Shown here in pieces: positions 52,850-64,000 of a DNA stretch of 64,000 bases; position 1 is the first letter of the stretch; every line of letters starts with the position of its first letter. Origin of the DNA: Asterias rubens (taxonomy: Eukaryota; Echinodermata; Asteroidea; Forcipulatida; Asteriidae); the NCBI RefSeq assembly GCF_902459465.1, contig NC_047083.1:8547526-8611525 (forward strand). Direction: 5' to 3'. Under the pieces are notes generated by a model that did no database searches, was not told the origin of the DNA, and saw only the letters and a list, made by a program, of their open reading frames with translations. The position numbers and the translations under genes are program-made.

Positions 52850-54590
52850 AAATAAATAATCAATCAATTTAATATATCAGAATATTATTGTACCTTGTGT
52901 AATTAATTTCGTGTCTTTTGCGTATTAAACCAAACTGCCAAGCATGTCTACTCGACGACCATTAATTTGAAATAGCGCCCTCAGTTGCCACTGGTGAGCC
53001 ACTTTCTGACGTCCCTTTTCATAGTTTTTAGGCTCAAAAACAGAGAAAGGGCGACATTTGATAACGAAAACCTAAGTTTTTGTTGTGATAAATATTACAT
53101 GCCTACAGATTAGAATCATAATTGACCCAAAGAACTAATTGATAGATCTAGAAAAGTATCATTCATATTACATATTTTTGTATGCACATTAGATGGTCGC
53201 TATTTAGCAGACGATAATTCCGCCATATTTATTGCCACATCACACAGGCATTGATTAGTATTCTTCCGCGGGCGAAGCTTCAAAGAAAAAGTAAATTATT
53301 GACCTTAAAGAAACGTGAAAGTAATACACAATTTTAAAATCGTTATGAGAATAAACGATAAAAAAAACCCTTTTATTTGAGTAAGGGTTCGTTTCGTTCT
53401 TTTTGGATCAAAATAAGTTACAATTCTGAACGCGGATTGATATTAAAGTTTGAATGACCCCGGTTGACCTTTTTTTTAATTTTTTACTCGGCGGCCAGTG
53501 ATTTTTTATGAGGTGAGTGTCGACTTGTGTTTCTGTTCGTCGTTCCTCCCCCTCGATTTAGGCCTTTCGTCGTACGTGTAACGTTGGTGAGTTGTATTCC
53601 ATTAACTTGTTAGACAACCTAGGATTTTGGATGAGATTGTACTGTGTTTGGGTGTTTTGTGGGCATTATTTTGTACCACTTTGGTGACATTTTACGAGCT
53701 TTAAATCGTTTGTTGCATGCCGTACCTACTGTACTGTTCAACAAGTCGGGGCGAGTTCGTTGAGTGAGTCGTTGGGAGACATCTCGCCCCAGCCAACGAA
53801 ACTTCTTTCTTGAATTGAAGTTTTTCAAAGAAATTGTCGGCAATTCTGTGGAAAAGGAATGCCCGGACTATCCCCTAGGGCATGGTGGGTGGGCCTTTTT
53901 TTACCAATATTTCCGGGCGGGGAATATTTCCAATATTGATTAATTTCATAAGGTTTATCGCATATAGCAAAATATCAAGAGAGGGCCCCGGGCACTGTTG
54001 AACCCACACAAAGGTATAGGCGTTGCGTGCGCGAGTCAGTCGTACAAAGTGCATAGTAACCGCCCCATATTCCTTCCCACAATGCAGTGCGTTTCTGAAT
54101 CGCGATAAACCTTTTTGTCATTTTTTCAACTTTTTATTCAATTCATATAGGGGGCCTATTCATTCAATTTTCAAGAGCTTATTATTTATAACTTTTTGAT
54201 TACTTTAGTTCTGTTTAGTCTTTGAAACGTGCGGACAAGAGTTTATTATATAGCCAGATTTCAATGGAAGATAATTAATTGTGGTACAAAACTAGTTCGC
54301 ATACAGAAAACAGAGAAGGGAAACGTTTATTTTAGCTTTTTAAAATAGGTTGAAATAGGCCTAAAAATGAGCTGAAGCATACCTAATTATTTCACTAAAA
54401 ATTGCGTTACATTTTCATAATCAATTAATTATTAGACCTAGGCCTACTATAATTATATTGGTTAATCTGCAACCCTACTCCAACCTGGCATTTAGACTTA
54501 ATCGTGAAATCGACCTAACAATAACAGTTTACGCAAGTGTCATATATTTGTTTCTTCTAACTTAGTATAACAAAATAATGTTACTTCTTT
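52850..54590. other. Intergenic, nothing recognised
   Basis: AT-rich with no credible ORF on either strand. Probably holds the SYCP3 upstream region, but I see no clear TATA or CCAAT arrangement. Confidence 0.4.
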
Positions 54591-54598
54591 TATAAATA

Positions 54599-54841
54599 AG
54601 ACTTGTGGACAAGTCGTTAAACGTCTGTTGCGGTGATAGCGTTCCAACTCTCCCCGTGATTCCTGCGACAATGGTGATGTTCTCGCCATACTGCTGTCCC
54701 GTCCTGCAAGACTACTGCTCTTGCACTGTGCAGTCTCATAGTGGAGAGCAGTATTCAATCGCAGAGACCTGAATCATTTCGCCAACACCACGGCTCAACT
54801 ATCACTGCAACAAACATTACGATTTGTCCACAAGTCTACTT
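54599..54841. mobile_element. Family L element upstream of SYCP3
   Basis: Ends AGACTTGTGGACAAGTCGTT and GATTTGTCCACAAGTCTA. The interior GATAGCGTTCCAACTCTCCCC matches 15620-15660 in reverse. Lies 74 bp upstream of the SYCP3 start codon. Confidence 0.7.
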
Positions 54842-54914
54842 AAATAAAAATGCCTTTTAAATCTTCAAAAACTGTTTATCTCAAAGCTTTGAGTTAGCCC
54901 TCACCCACAGCACA

Positions 54915-57900
54915 ATGCCGAGAGCTTCCACATCAGCCAAGAAAAAGCCAGCCGCTCAAACAACTCAAAAGGAAAGGATCAACCAAGTCTTAGACAAGTT
55001 TGATTTTGACGATAATGACGATGACGAAACAAATGAAGACGTAGCTGGAAGCAGTAGAGGTAATACCAGGGTCCAGGGTCCAGTTAAGCAAGAGCAGTCT
55101 TGTTTATAAAGTTGTTCATAATTTGGCCCCAGTATATCTCCAAGACTTTGTAGCCCTTTGTTCATCTTTGTTATTACTGGACACCTACCTGTTCTTCCAT
55201 CGCTCATTTCCAGCTTTCCCTGGGAACCCCTCATTATGACTCGCTATATGGCGATCATGCTTTTTCAGTCATAACTCCAGCACTTCGAAAGATCCATGTC
55301 GGTAGCTTGTTCCAAATTGGAACAAGTTACCCACATACGTATTTAGCGCTCTATAAATGCTGTAGTTAGCAGTATCATTAATGACCAGTGGCAGCGTGAA
55401 GTATCAAGCCCCAATCAGCCAACACATCTGTTCCTATATTTATATTTGTAGAAGATGAAACTCCAGCCGTACCTAAAACCAAGACTGGTAAGAAACGCTT
55501 CTACCCGGAAGATGATGATATGGGAGAAGTGCCTCAAGCCAACACCAACTTTGAGTAAGTCAAACAAACATTAAAGGCAGTGGACACTATTGGTAATCGT
55601 CAAAGACTAGCCTTCACAGTTGGTGTATCTCATGATATGCATAAAATAACAAACCTGTGAAAATTTTAGCTAAATCGGTCATGGAACTTGCGAGATAGTA
55701 ATGAAAGAAATAACACCATTGTCACATAAAGTTGTGTGCGTTTAGATGGTTGATTTCGATACCTCAGGTTCTAAATCTGAGGTCTCGAAATCAAATTCGT
55801 GGAAAATTACTTCTTTCTCGAAAACTATGGCACTTCAGAGGGAGCCGTTTCTCACAATGTTTTATACCATCAACCTCTCCATATTACTCGTCACCAAGAA
55901 AGGTTTTATGCTAATAATTATTTTGAGTAATTACCAATAGTGTCCACTGCCTTTAATTACCAGCCGATCAATTCAGGTTTCCATTTATTGATAGTAAGAA
56001 AAACTAATAATTAACAGTAAACTGGCGGGGGTGAAACAAATCCTCTTTTGAGGGAGTGTTGGCTCTGAAAAGAAACGATTCGGTCTCAAAGTTTCGAACA
56101 GTATACTCTCCTCGTCTTCAGGGGCAATAACAGTAGTATTTATTTACTGTACACACAAATTTTTGTCATTTGAGTGGTAAACTATGCGTCATGTGTCATC
56201 CTTTATAATAAAGAAAAATATAGAAGTCAATTTTATGGATGATTATAGAACCATTTTGCGGTAATGACGCTACAAAGATTTTGTCGTTTAGGTGAGGATG
56301 TTTCTGAACTTTTGGTAAATTTGTTAAATTTTTATCTTTTTTTTTTTTTGCAGTGGGGAGATGCAGACTATGCTGGAATCATTTGGAGGTAAATTTATTC
56401 AGGTTCCTTAATTTCTAGGAAAATCTACTCCGTGGTAGTAGAATATAAAGCAAGACAATTGTTCCCAAAAGAACATAATCTACAAGTAGATGGTGTTATC
56501 ACAAACCAAATTTAAATATCTTATCACATTTACCTTTAACAAGATTAACACCCTTTCTGAAACAAACAGCCGATATGAGGAAGTCACTTGTATCTAAGAA
56601 GAAGCGGTTAGAGACATTCACTCAGCAGAGCTTGAAGTCGGCTAACTGTAAGGTGGACAAAATCTGGAAGATGCAGCAGACAGAAAGGTAAAAATCTAAT
56701 TTTATTATGAACCAAAGGAGCGTACTGATCAAGCTAATTAATTCAGCCCAATTTGCCGACTGTTTTGTTTTGTTTTCAGTTTTTTTATGAGAAATTGACA
56801 AACATATAACATCACAAAGCGAAGGACGGCCACTTCAAGATGAGAAATCAACCTACTGCCAGGGGGCACAATTCCTTCTAATCCTGGGGCTGAAACAGGG
56901 TTACCCTCTTCGCAGTCTGTAAAAAGGATGTACATTTAGGCAGGGGTATCATCTACAAGGAGCCTGGTGGAGAGAAAAATGCACTACCTCCCAAAATTTG
57001 AATGAAGCTCAACGGCACACAAGTGTCTAGACCGGGATTCGAACCCACACTCTGCTACTGACAACATCGAGCCATGGATCTAGTGAATTAGACCACTCTG
57101 CGATAACACGCCACCAGTGTTAATGGATTGATGTACTTGCCAAGAAAAGAAGTATGCAATCTGAAGTAGAAATTTTAGCACATAATTTTAATTAATTTTG
57201 ATTCACAGGAATCGTTTGCAAGATGAGTACACCAAACAACTTGCCAATGTTCTCGACCAGTGGGAAACCGATGTCAATAAAGTGAAAGAACAAGAAGAAA
57301 AAATGCAGGTAAAACTTCTGAATCACTGGTGAAGTAAACCAAAAAAGTCATTGGGTTTTTGTATTTTGGTGAATCAAAAGCAGAATATTCATCAGTTTTC
57401 AATTCAAGCAACCTTTTCAACCAAAATTTCTTTGATTCTGAACAAAGGAAAAATTTACTATAGTGGGAGTTGTGACTCAAGATTAACATGCCTATAGATG
57501 CTGTACTAACTGTATAACAATTTTAATGTTGAAAGCTTTATATGCAGAAACTCATTCACAATAATGTACAAATAATCGCAAGACTTCTGTTGTTGTTTGA
57601 CCACTAAAGATTTCTCTAATTTTGAACCAACTTTAATACCTCACTGTGTGCAAATATCTCCTCTCCCTGATTTATAGGTAGTCTTTCGTCAACAACAGAA
57701 ACTGTTCCAGCAATCACGAATCACTATGTCACAACGACTCAAAACAATCAGACAGCTGTTTGACCAGTACTCCAAGGTAACTAAGGCCATATCTGAATTG
57801 CAGTCAACAGCTATGGCTACGGCTGTTGCAAAGGCTGATTTTGGGGGTCTCCCTATTTTATCAGAATCTTTGTTTGGGTGAAAAGTCAGAAGCTATTCAA

Positions 57901-59655
57901 CCTTTATTTTTGAACATGTGGTAAGAGCAAGGCCATTGTCATTATACATGTTATACAAAGGGCACTTTCATTGGAAAATTCAAAAGTCAATGAACCTTTT
58001 GAAGGGCACCTACACCAAGGCCAAGACCAGCAGGGCAACATAGGCCGACGGTGTAATCTAAACATTTGGTTACCGATGGCAAAACATTATGATTCGAACT
58101 GCCTCTAGCTACGGTAGTCTAGTTGGTTAGACACTGCTCTAGAATTGCAAGGGTCGTTGGTTCGAATCCCACCCGAGTAACATACCTGTGATATTTTTTC
58201 ACAGGACTCTTGGAATTTATAGTATACAGTGCTAACTGCTAACACACAGTGGTGTATGGGTAACAAACCAAAATTAATATTTGTTTCCACATTTACTCCA
58301 CAGACAATGACCGATTTGGACCAGTGTCATACTGACCAGCAGACTCATGTCCAGGGGGAGCTGCGTAAAGAGATGAGCATGTTACAGAAGAAGATACTCA
58401 TGGATACGGTAAGACATTCATCACGTGTAACTATTTAGTGAAGATTGTTGGTCAATGATGGCAGCAGACTATAGACTTTTAACATGGTGCGGTCTGTCGC
58501 CTTGCCGCATGTTCGAGTTGGGCTCTATGCCTGACACGCCACACAACTCTATCCTGCATACAGCTGATGATTAGCTCCTCGTTGTTTACTCCTGCGTCTT
58601 CAACTCATTGTGACCAAACTGAGGCTGGACAAAATAATAGTCTGGTGCCATGCGCAATTGTTAGCATTCATTACTGTTATTGGAAATAGGGAACATGACC
58701 AAGATGTTGCCAGCGTGATAAAGGTCTATATCGAGGAAGTCCAATATCTTTCCAAAAGTGCACTGGAACTTTTTAAAGGACATCATCATGGCAATGCCCA
58801 TTTAAAAAGTATGGATGCCTAACTGGGACCCCACTCACTGTCATCTTATTATTCAGAGACCTACCTAATCAGTTATTCCAACTGTAGTTGGGCAAATTGT
58901 CTTGATGCCCTTTGGGAAACTTTTGAAGGAACACCAAATGCCAATACGAGGGGCAATAAATGCCTTGACCTCCGTGATTCCAGGCCTGCACTCAATTTGG
59001 GACAGACCCCCACCCCCCCCTAAAATTTGGACAATTGTAAAGCAAGGATGAAACATGTACCTAAATCTACTGCTGCATAAACTTTACCAGGTAGTTTTAA
59101 AACTCCACTCAACTCCAACTGTAAAGCTGATGTAGCGCCCTCTATGGTGTAAAAAACTTGCCTTTTTTTACTGTGTCCTTTTCTTTAGTCATTTTTTAAT
59201 TTTTATTTTATTTTTTATAGAGATTATAGAACAACACTGGCTCTTCAGACATTCAACAAAGTCCTTTAACTGGGCCCTTTTTGTGGGAGGGGGGGATTGG
59301 GGTGTAGCACCAAAATGCAGAACTCGGTAAAGACAACGTTTTTGATTGCAAAATAATTTTAATTAATGTTGAAGACATGGCAAAGATTTTAGTGGATTAT
59401 TAGTATTTTGTTTCTTTTCCTTGGTGTGTGTGTAGGGGGGACCTAATGATGTTTTTGCACTGGATATAAGTTTGTAGATATTATTATTCAGTCATTTTGT
59501 AGAGAAAAAAAAATAAAAAATAACAAGTTGTTTACTGATTGAATGTCTAATTGAGTGAAATTGTAAAGTTGTTTGTAACTTCTCTCCATTTTTGAATTTA
59601 GCAAGCCCATGAAATGGCCAATGTTCGAAAATCCCTCCAAAAGATGTTATTCTAG
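54915..59655 (+). CDS. SYCP3: Synaptonemal complex protein 3
   Basis: Axial/lateral element protein of meiotic chromosomes; it self-assembles into fibres that compact chromosome axes. Eight coding exons join in phase: 54915-55059, 55452-55554, 56354-56388, 56570-56687, 57209-57308, 57678-57776, 58304-58408 and 59602-59655 (TAG). Total 759 nt, 252 aa; human 236. The N-terminal 80 residues are disordered, with an acidic DFDDNDDDETNED run and basic KTKTGKKR. The Cor1/SYCP3 coiled-coil core follows: GEMQTMLESFG, LVSKKKRLETFTQQSLKSAN, LDQWETDVNKVKEQEEKM, FRQQQKLFQQSRI.MSQRLK and LRKEMSMLQKKILMDT. It ends VRKSLQKMLF, the conserved C-terminal motif needed for fibre assembly in vertebrates. Family A, SINE, family N and LINE relics occupy the introns. 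Confidence 0.96.
55095..55320 (+). mobile_element. Decayed LINE reverse-transcriptase tail in SYCP3 intron 1
   Basis: The plus frame reads LVYKVVHNLAPVYLQDFVAL and, after frame breaks, YGDHAFSV, matching the C-terminal region of CR1/L2-like reverse transcriptase ORFs (K.l...aP.YL, yG.raFs). No intact ORF. Confidence 0.6.
55571..55956. mobile_element. Family A MITE in SYCP3 intron 2
   Basis: TTAA-bounded, with ends AAAGGCAGTGGACACTATTG and AATAGTGTCCACTGCCTTTA. Full length. Confidence 0.94.
56033..56125 (+). repeat. Family J repeat in SYCP3 intron 2
   Basis: TTGGCTCTGAAAAGAAACG, TTTCGAACAGTATACTCTCC and TCGTCTTCAGGGG. Confidence 0.7.
56940..57110 (-). mobile_element. tRNA-related SINE fragment in SYCP3 intron 4
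   Basis: ACCGGGATTCGAACCCACACTCTGCT (minus-strand B box) resembles 9660-9685. The left part is AGCCTGGTGGAGAGAAAAAT. Confidence 0.55.
58092..58280 (+). mobile_element. tRNA-derived SINE in SYCP3 intron 6
   Basis: TAGTCTAGTTGGTTAGACAC (A box) and GTTGGTTCGAATCCCACC (B box), with body GATATTTTTTCACAGGACTC. It ends about 24 bp before the exon 7 acceptor. Same family as 35578-35775. Confidence 0.85.
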
Positions 59656-59782
59656 ACAACCATCTCCTTCAACAACTAGAAGGTAAATGATTCATCCTTT
59701 CTGTCTTTCTCTAATAACTTATCTTTGATGATTTAAATTTTTGCCATTTGAAACAAAACTGCAGCTTAGTTGTTTTCTTGTT

Positions 59783-62155
59783 TATTATTATTTATTATTA
59801 TTATTTATTCGGCCAAGATTTCAACAAACAGTACAAGATACAACATTGAAATATAAATAAAGAAATATAACAGTATAAGAAACAATGAATGTAAACTTAA
59901 GACATCTAGAACAATTGTAAACCAATGATTGAGTGAGACAGAGCACTGGCAATCAAGCAAGACAATTATAAAAACAGACAGGACAAGCCCATTCTAAGAT
60001 GGCCAGGATTAATAAAAGTGAACCTAACCACTGTGACTCGAAAGCCTATCAATCCAATCTTAAAATAGGAATAGAATCTTAACAAACATTTAAAAACAGT
60101 AAAGATAAACTTTGGAAAATATAATAAATATTAAGAACAAAATAAATATGTATATGTTAAGAAAAACCTATTTATATGTAGCAAGATTATTTGGAAGTGC
60201 ACATTTGAGTTTTAAAAAAAAAGCTGACCTAAAAACAATGAACAAATGAGGAAATAAAAATATAGAAATTAAGAAAAGGGCCAATCTTTATCAACAGATA
60301 AATTAAAAACAATTTGGAAAAACTCTACAGGTTCTGGAAGTGCTGACACAGGTATCTTTTAAAACAATTGTATGAATCGAGGGTGAGGGAGTTGCAGATA
60401 TTTGTTGGCAGACCGCTCCAAACACGAGGGAAAGAATGAACTGAAGTGTTTTTTAGGCTGAGGGTTCTAGCATACAAATGGTTGAATACGAGTGTATCGG
60501 TGTGTCGGGTATTGGACAGAGGTATTCAAGTTGATGATGTGACAATTAATTAAACCAAATAAACAACAAGTGGTGAATTGCACAATGAGTCTTTGTCGTC
60601 TGGATTCAAGCGTTTGCCAGTTTAGAGTTTTGAGTCTGTCCTCGTATGACATTGCACCTCGTTGTTGCCTAAGGAACATCCTCGTAGCTCTCCTTTGGAC
60701 ACGTTCAAGTTTTGCTGAAAGTGTTGTAGTATATGGGCACCATGCAGGCAGCCCATACTCAAGAATAGGTAATACAAGGGATCTGTAAGGGACATTAATG
60801 CAGTTGGGGATGTTCCACCTGCCGTATGCCAGATGAAACCTAGAGTCCTATTTGCCTTGGAGACAACACTGTTGACATGGTTAGACCAAGTGAGGTTATG
60901 ATTGATCACGACTCCAAGGTATTTGTAGGTGGCAGTTATTTTGAGGGAGGATCCATGAATAGAGTACTCTGGAAGGGCTAGTGTTTTTGTAGATCTGGTC
61001 ATATGCATAATCATAGACTTATTGGTGTTTATTTTCATCCCATTGGCCACACTCCACAAGTCGATGGCATCAAGGTCAGCTTGCAAGGAAAGTTCATCTG
61101 CAGGGGAGTGGATAGGTCTATAGATGAGGGTGTCATCAGCAAAGAGCAAACACTTGGAATTGAGGGAATGGGAGATGTCACTGATGAATAAGTTAAACAG
61201 GAGGGGACCGAGGACACTTCCCTGAGGGACTCCAGATGAAACCGGAGACATGGACGATAAAGCTCCCTGGTACATAACCCGCTGGAACCGGCCAGTCAAA
61301 AATGCTTTCAGCCAATACCAAGTTTGACCACGGATGTTAAAGTTCTCTGCCAGTTTATTGAGGATTGTGTGATGAGGCATAACATCAAATGCCTTGCTAA
61401 AGTCCAGGAAAGCAATGTCTATGCGAGGTGGACGGGGTTTGTCCATGATTGTAGCCCAGTCATAAATAGCATTTGTGAGCTGGGTGACGCAGGATTTATG
61501 TGCTGTAAATCCATGTTGTTCATCATTACCAAGACAGTTAGAAGAAATATGTTCATTGATATTGTTAGCGACTGCTCTTTCAAGTATTTTGCAGACAATG
61601 GAGGTTAAAGCAATTGGACGATAGTTTTTGATGTCGGTTCGGTTGGCAGATTTAAACACAGGGGTGATATTAGATAATTTCCAGTCCAAGGGTAGGGAGC
61701 CGTGTAAGAGCGACAAATTCATCACACGTAATAGCGGTGGGGCGATGGAGGAGGCAGTTGAACGCAAAACTGTTGGTGAAATCCCATCAGGCCCAGGTGC
61801 CTTGAGAGGGTTGAGATTTTGCAGCGACTTTGTCAGCCATCCGAGTTCAATTTGAATTGGCGGTAGTTCAGGAATCGGTAAGGTACAGGATGGAGGCATT
61901 GATGGGCAAGATCCTGGAGGAGAATGAACTGAAGTAAAAAATTCGTTGAATGCCTGAGCGATGGCACTAGGCTTGTGAAGAAGTTGGTCAGCATGTTGAA
62001 AGGTTGGTGGACATTTAGATTTTCGCTGGTCTTTGACAAAACACCAAAAGCTGCGCTTGTTGTCTTTTTTTGCAAAAAGACCGTTGACATACTTGCATTG
62101 TCTCATTTGCTGACAACTTTGACAAGGAGGAGCAGGCCATTTATGCTTCATTCTT
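59783..62155 (-). mobile_element. 5'-truncated non-LTR retrotransposon (CR1/L2/Rex1-like)
   Basis: Minus-strand element with reverse-transcriptase coding sequence, a 3' UTR with TTGGCCGAATAAATAATAAT and an (AATAA)n tail at 59783-59812. No endonuclease domain is seen, so the copy is 5'-truncated. Just downstream of SYCP3. Its 3' end matches 8760-8992. Confidence 0.9.
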
Positions 62156-62202
62156 GAGGGTAAGGGCACCAAGGCATTTTCTTTTCTTCTGGGAAAAGGC
62201 AC
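60467..62202 (-). pseudogene. Reverse transcriptase ORF, frameshifted
   Basis: The main open frame (62202-60622) carries reverse-transcriptase motifs in order: LKAPGPDGISPTVLR, NYRPIALTSI, DFSKAFDVMPH, SGVPQGSVLGPLLFNLFISD, the catalytic FADDTLIY, and LGVVINHNLTW. After LGFIWHTAGG (about 60840) the reading continues in another frame; the proper C-terminal helix resumes as MFLRQQRGAMSYEDRLKTLN.. to about 60467. At least one frameshift therefore disables it. The first 18 or so residues ([15 protein letters not shown]) come from adjacent family N repeat DNA (62155-62202), not from the LINE. No conserved endonuclease. Confidence 0.9.
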
Positions 62203-62304
62203 CTGTGAGAATTGTTTAAATGTCTATCGAAACATTACAAGTGGCACTATAGGAGAAATACACAATCTGAGAAACGTTATTCTGTTAATTTAATTGAGGG
62301 ATAA

Positions 62305-62495
62305 AACCGTGCCTTTTCCAGCTGCGCAACGCGTCTCTGGAATTCCTTGCCAGACGAGCTGAGGGACACACCTGATCTTTCTACTTTCAAACACAACCTC
62401 AAGTCTCATCTGTTTAATTTGTCAGCTGACTAGCTTCCGGCGCCTTTGAATGGATCTATTCCAGATACTGCGCGCCTTATAAATTTTATGTTATT
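62305..62495 (+). mobile_element. C-terminal tail and 3' end of another LINE
   Basis: The frame 62311-62433 reads AFSSCATRLWNSLPDELRDT..TFKHNLKSHLF, a standard CR1/L2-like reverse-transcriptase C-terminus, then TAG, GCGCCTTATAAATTTTATG and a TTATTATTAATTA tail. Opposite strand to the neighbouring LINE. Confidence 0.85.
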
Positions 62496-64000
62496 ATTAA
62501 TTAAAAAGTGATTTTCTTTTTACCATAATCGAAGCTTAGAAGTGCAATATTTTTCAATGCATTATATAACAAGCTGCTGTACTTCTCACCAAGTTAGTTT
62601 TGATTTCCAAATTTTCATTACCAACCGACAGACCCTTTTACACATGACTTTTTACCTCCTCTGAGTCATCCATCACTTCCAAACTCTGACACTGAGTTTG
62701 TTTACTACTTGAGTCATCAAAATCTGCCGATCATGTTTATCTCCTTGGTGAAAACAACAACAAAACATTTGATGATGTTATTTGGCGCATATTTCACCTA
62801 CTTGGGGACAACAACAACAACAAACCTTATGATGTAATTAGACACGTCTTTAAATTTACACCAGTGATCTGTGAACTGTTTTGACTTTTCAGTCCTGTTG
62901 TCATCCTCAAACCACTTCCTACATCCGTCCAATTGCAAACACACTTGTCCAAGTTTTACTTGCCATTGTATGCTACGGTCATTGTTTTGATCGAAATGAA
63001 AGTAGTTAATAGTTTAATGAATTGCAGATAAAGAATTCTGACTTAAAAAAGTAGCAGATACACCCACCCAACCCACTCAACCCCACCCAACCCACTCACC
63101 ATAAAAACAGCAGTAATTGTTCAATGTAATTTTAAAAATAAACGGGAAATGACATCATGAAAAACAAATTTAGCTGAGTAATAAGAAAGAATACAATTGA
63201 TGCAAAAAAACATTATTAGATTTGTATCAAATCAGTCATAGGTTGGTTTTTGTAAATGTATAACGCTGATTTATAGCTCCAAACTAAAATGCGATACAAG
63301 TCACCTGGAAATGTTCAGTCTAGTATCCAATATAGATTTTGTTGAGTAAGAGTATTTGGCTTAGCGGGTATCAACAAAAAGCACCAGCCTGGAATTTCAC
63401 AGAGGCCATAAGGGCCATTCCCGCTGATGCCCCTGGTCTTGGCCTTTGCACCCCTTCAGAAGTTTCACATTTACTTTAAGATTTTCCATTAGAAGTGGCC
63501 TGAAGTACCATCAAAATGGTACTCCAGTAGTACTCGAAGTATTACTACTATGTTGTATTTCATTTCAACACTGAGTACGAGTATCGAGTACAAGTACCAG
63601 GCCTAGAATTACACAGAGGCCACGGAGACCACTGCCGCTGATGCCCCTGGTCTTGGCCTTGGCGCCCCTTCAGAAGTTTCACATTAACTTTAACATCAAT
63701 CAGACTGTCCTGTGAACAATTTAAACGGCCTTGCCCTCTCAAAATGAAGTTCCAGGGCTTGCTTGGTACTCCAGTAGTACTCTACAAATAATACAATAAA
63801 GGGAATACTATTGTAGTCTCAGGGTTGTTTTTGTCGACAATGCAAATCTTGCTACTGTGGTTTCCTGTTCTAGATGTATGACCTGTTTCTACAACTGACA
63901 AAAGAGGTTTTGATATTTTAGGCAGATTGGGGAAAGTCCCCTTTTTGTTCCTTTGTTATAATTTAGCTGATTCATGGAACTGGTGGGATCATTGACTCAA
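62496..64000. other. Right edge: repeats, no gene
   Basis: An imperfect tandem pair with AACAACAACAA and TTTGATGATGTTATTTGGCG / CTTATGATGTAATTAGACACG (62745-62850), a CCCACCCAACCCACTCA microsatellite (63061-63100), and two family N pieces (63390-63470, 63595-63750) with ACTCCAGTAGTACTC between and after them. No coding exon seen. Confidence 0.5.

Noticed and set aside
61324-61855. Plus-strand ORFs inside the LINE
   Set aside because: Reverse-complement shadows of the reverse transcriptase frame.
1-64000. CRISPR array, bacterial operon or prophage
   Set aside because: The DNA is eukaryotic. Repeats are palindromic elements dispersed without regular spacers.

Overview
This is animal nuclear DNA: five genes are split into phase-matched exons with GT..AG introns, AATAAA signals are present, and non-LTR retrotransposons, tRNA-derived SINEs and many small inverted-repeat elements (MITEs) fill the introns. 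The proteins are those of a ciliated metazoan. The density of short palindromic elements and the gene set suggest a marine invertebrate deuterostome, most likely an echinoderm (perhaps a starfish). The species call is inference; nothing in the window proves it.

Layout. 4.6-13.8 kb (minus): GTF2H1, the TFIIH p62 subunit, 11 coding exons that join without a frame break. 17.6-29.3 kb (plus): two paralogous secreted Kunitz-type protease-inhibitor genes, one with one domain and one with three. Each has its own TATA promoter, a noncoding first exon and an upstream array of repeated CCAAT / TGCGTCA / ATTTGCAT modules. 31.5-35.2 kb (plus): CIMAP3 (pitchfork), a ciliary microtubule-associated protein. 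37.2-44.5 kb (minus): EIF3M, 10 coding exons. 45.6-51.5 kb (plus): an unrecognised multi-exon gene. 52.4-52.85 kb (plus): a frameshifted small ORF overlapping a short secreted-type ORF. 54.9-59.7 kb (plus): SYCP3, the synaptonemal complex axial protein, 8 coding exons. 59.8-62.5 kb: a decayed non-LTR retrotransposon on the minus strand next to the tail of another on the plus strand.

How the genes relate. GTF2H1 (transcription and repair), EIF3M (translation), SYCP3 (meiosis) and CIMAP3 (cilia) look like unrelated neighbours. The only local functional cluster is the Kunitz pair, where gene, leader exon and promoter modules were duplicated together and then diverged in domain number and module number.

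Mobile DNA. At least a dozen short-element families were found by comparing the window with itself. Family A (about 385 bp, TTAA-flanked, ends AGGCAGTGGACACTATTGGT) and its relative B (ends AGCCATTGGAC) dominate. Family names A-N are local labels of mine. MITE coordinates are good to a few bases at intact ends and looser for partial copies. Exon boundaries come from splice consensus plus phase and have no transcript support.
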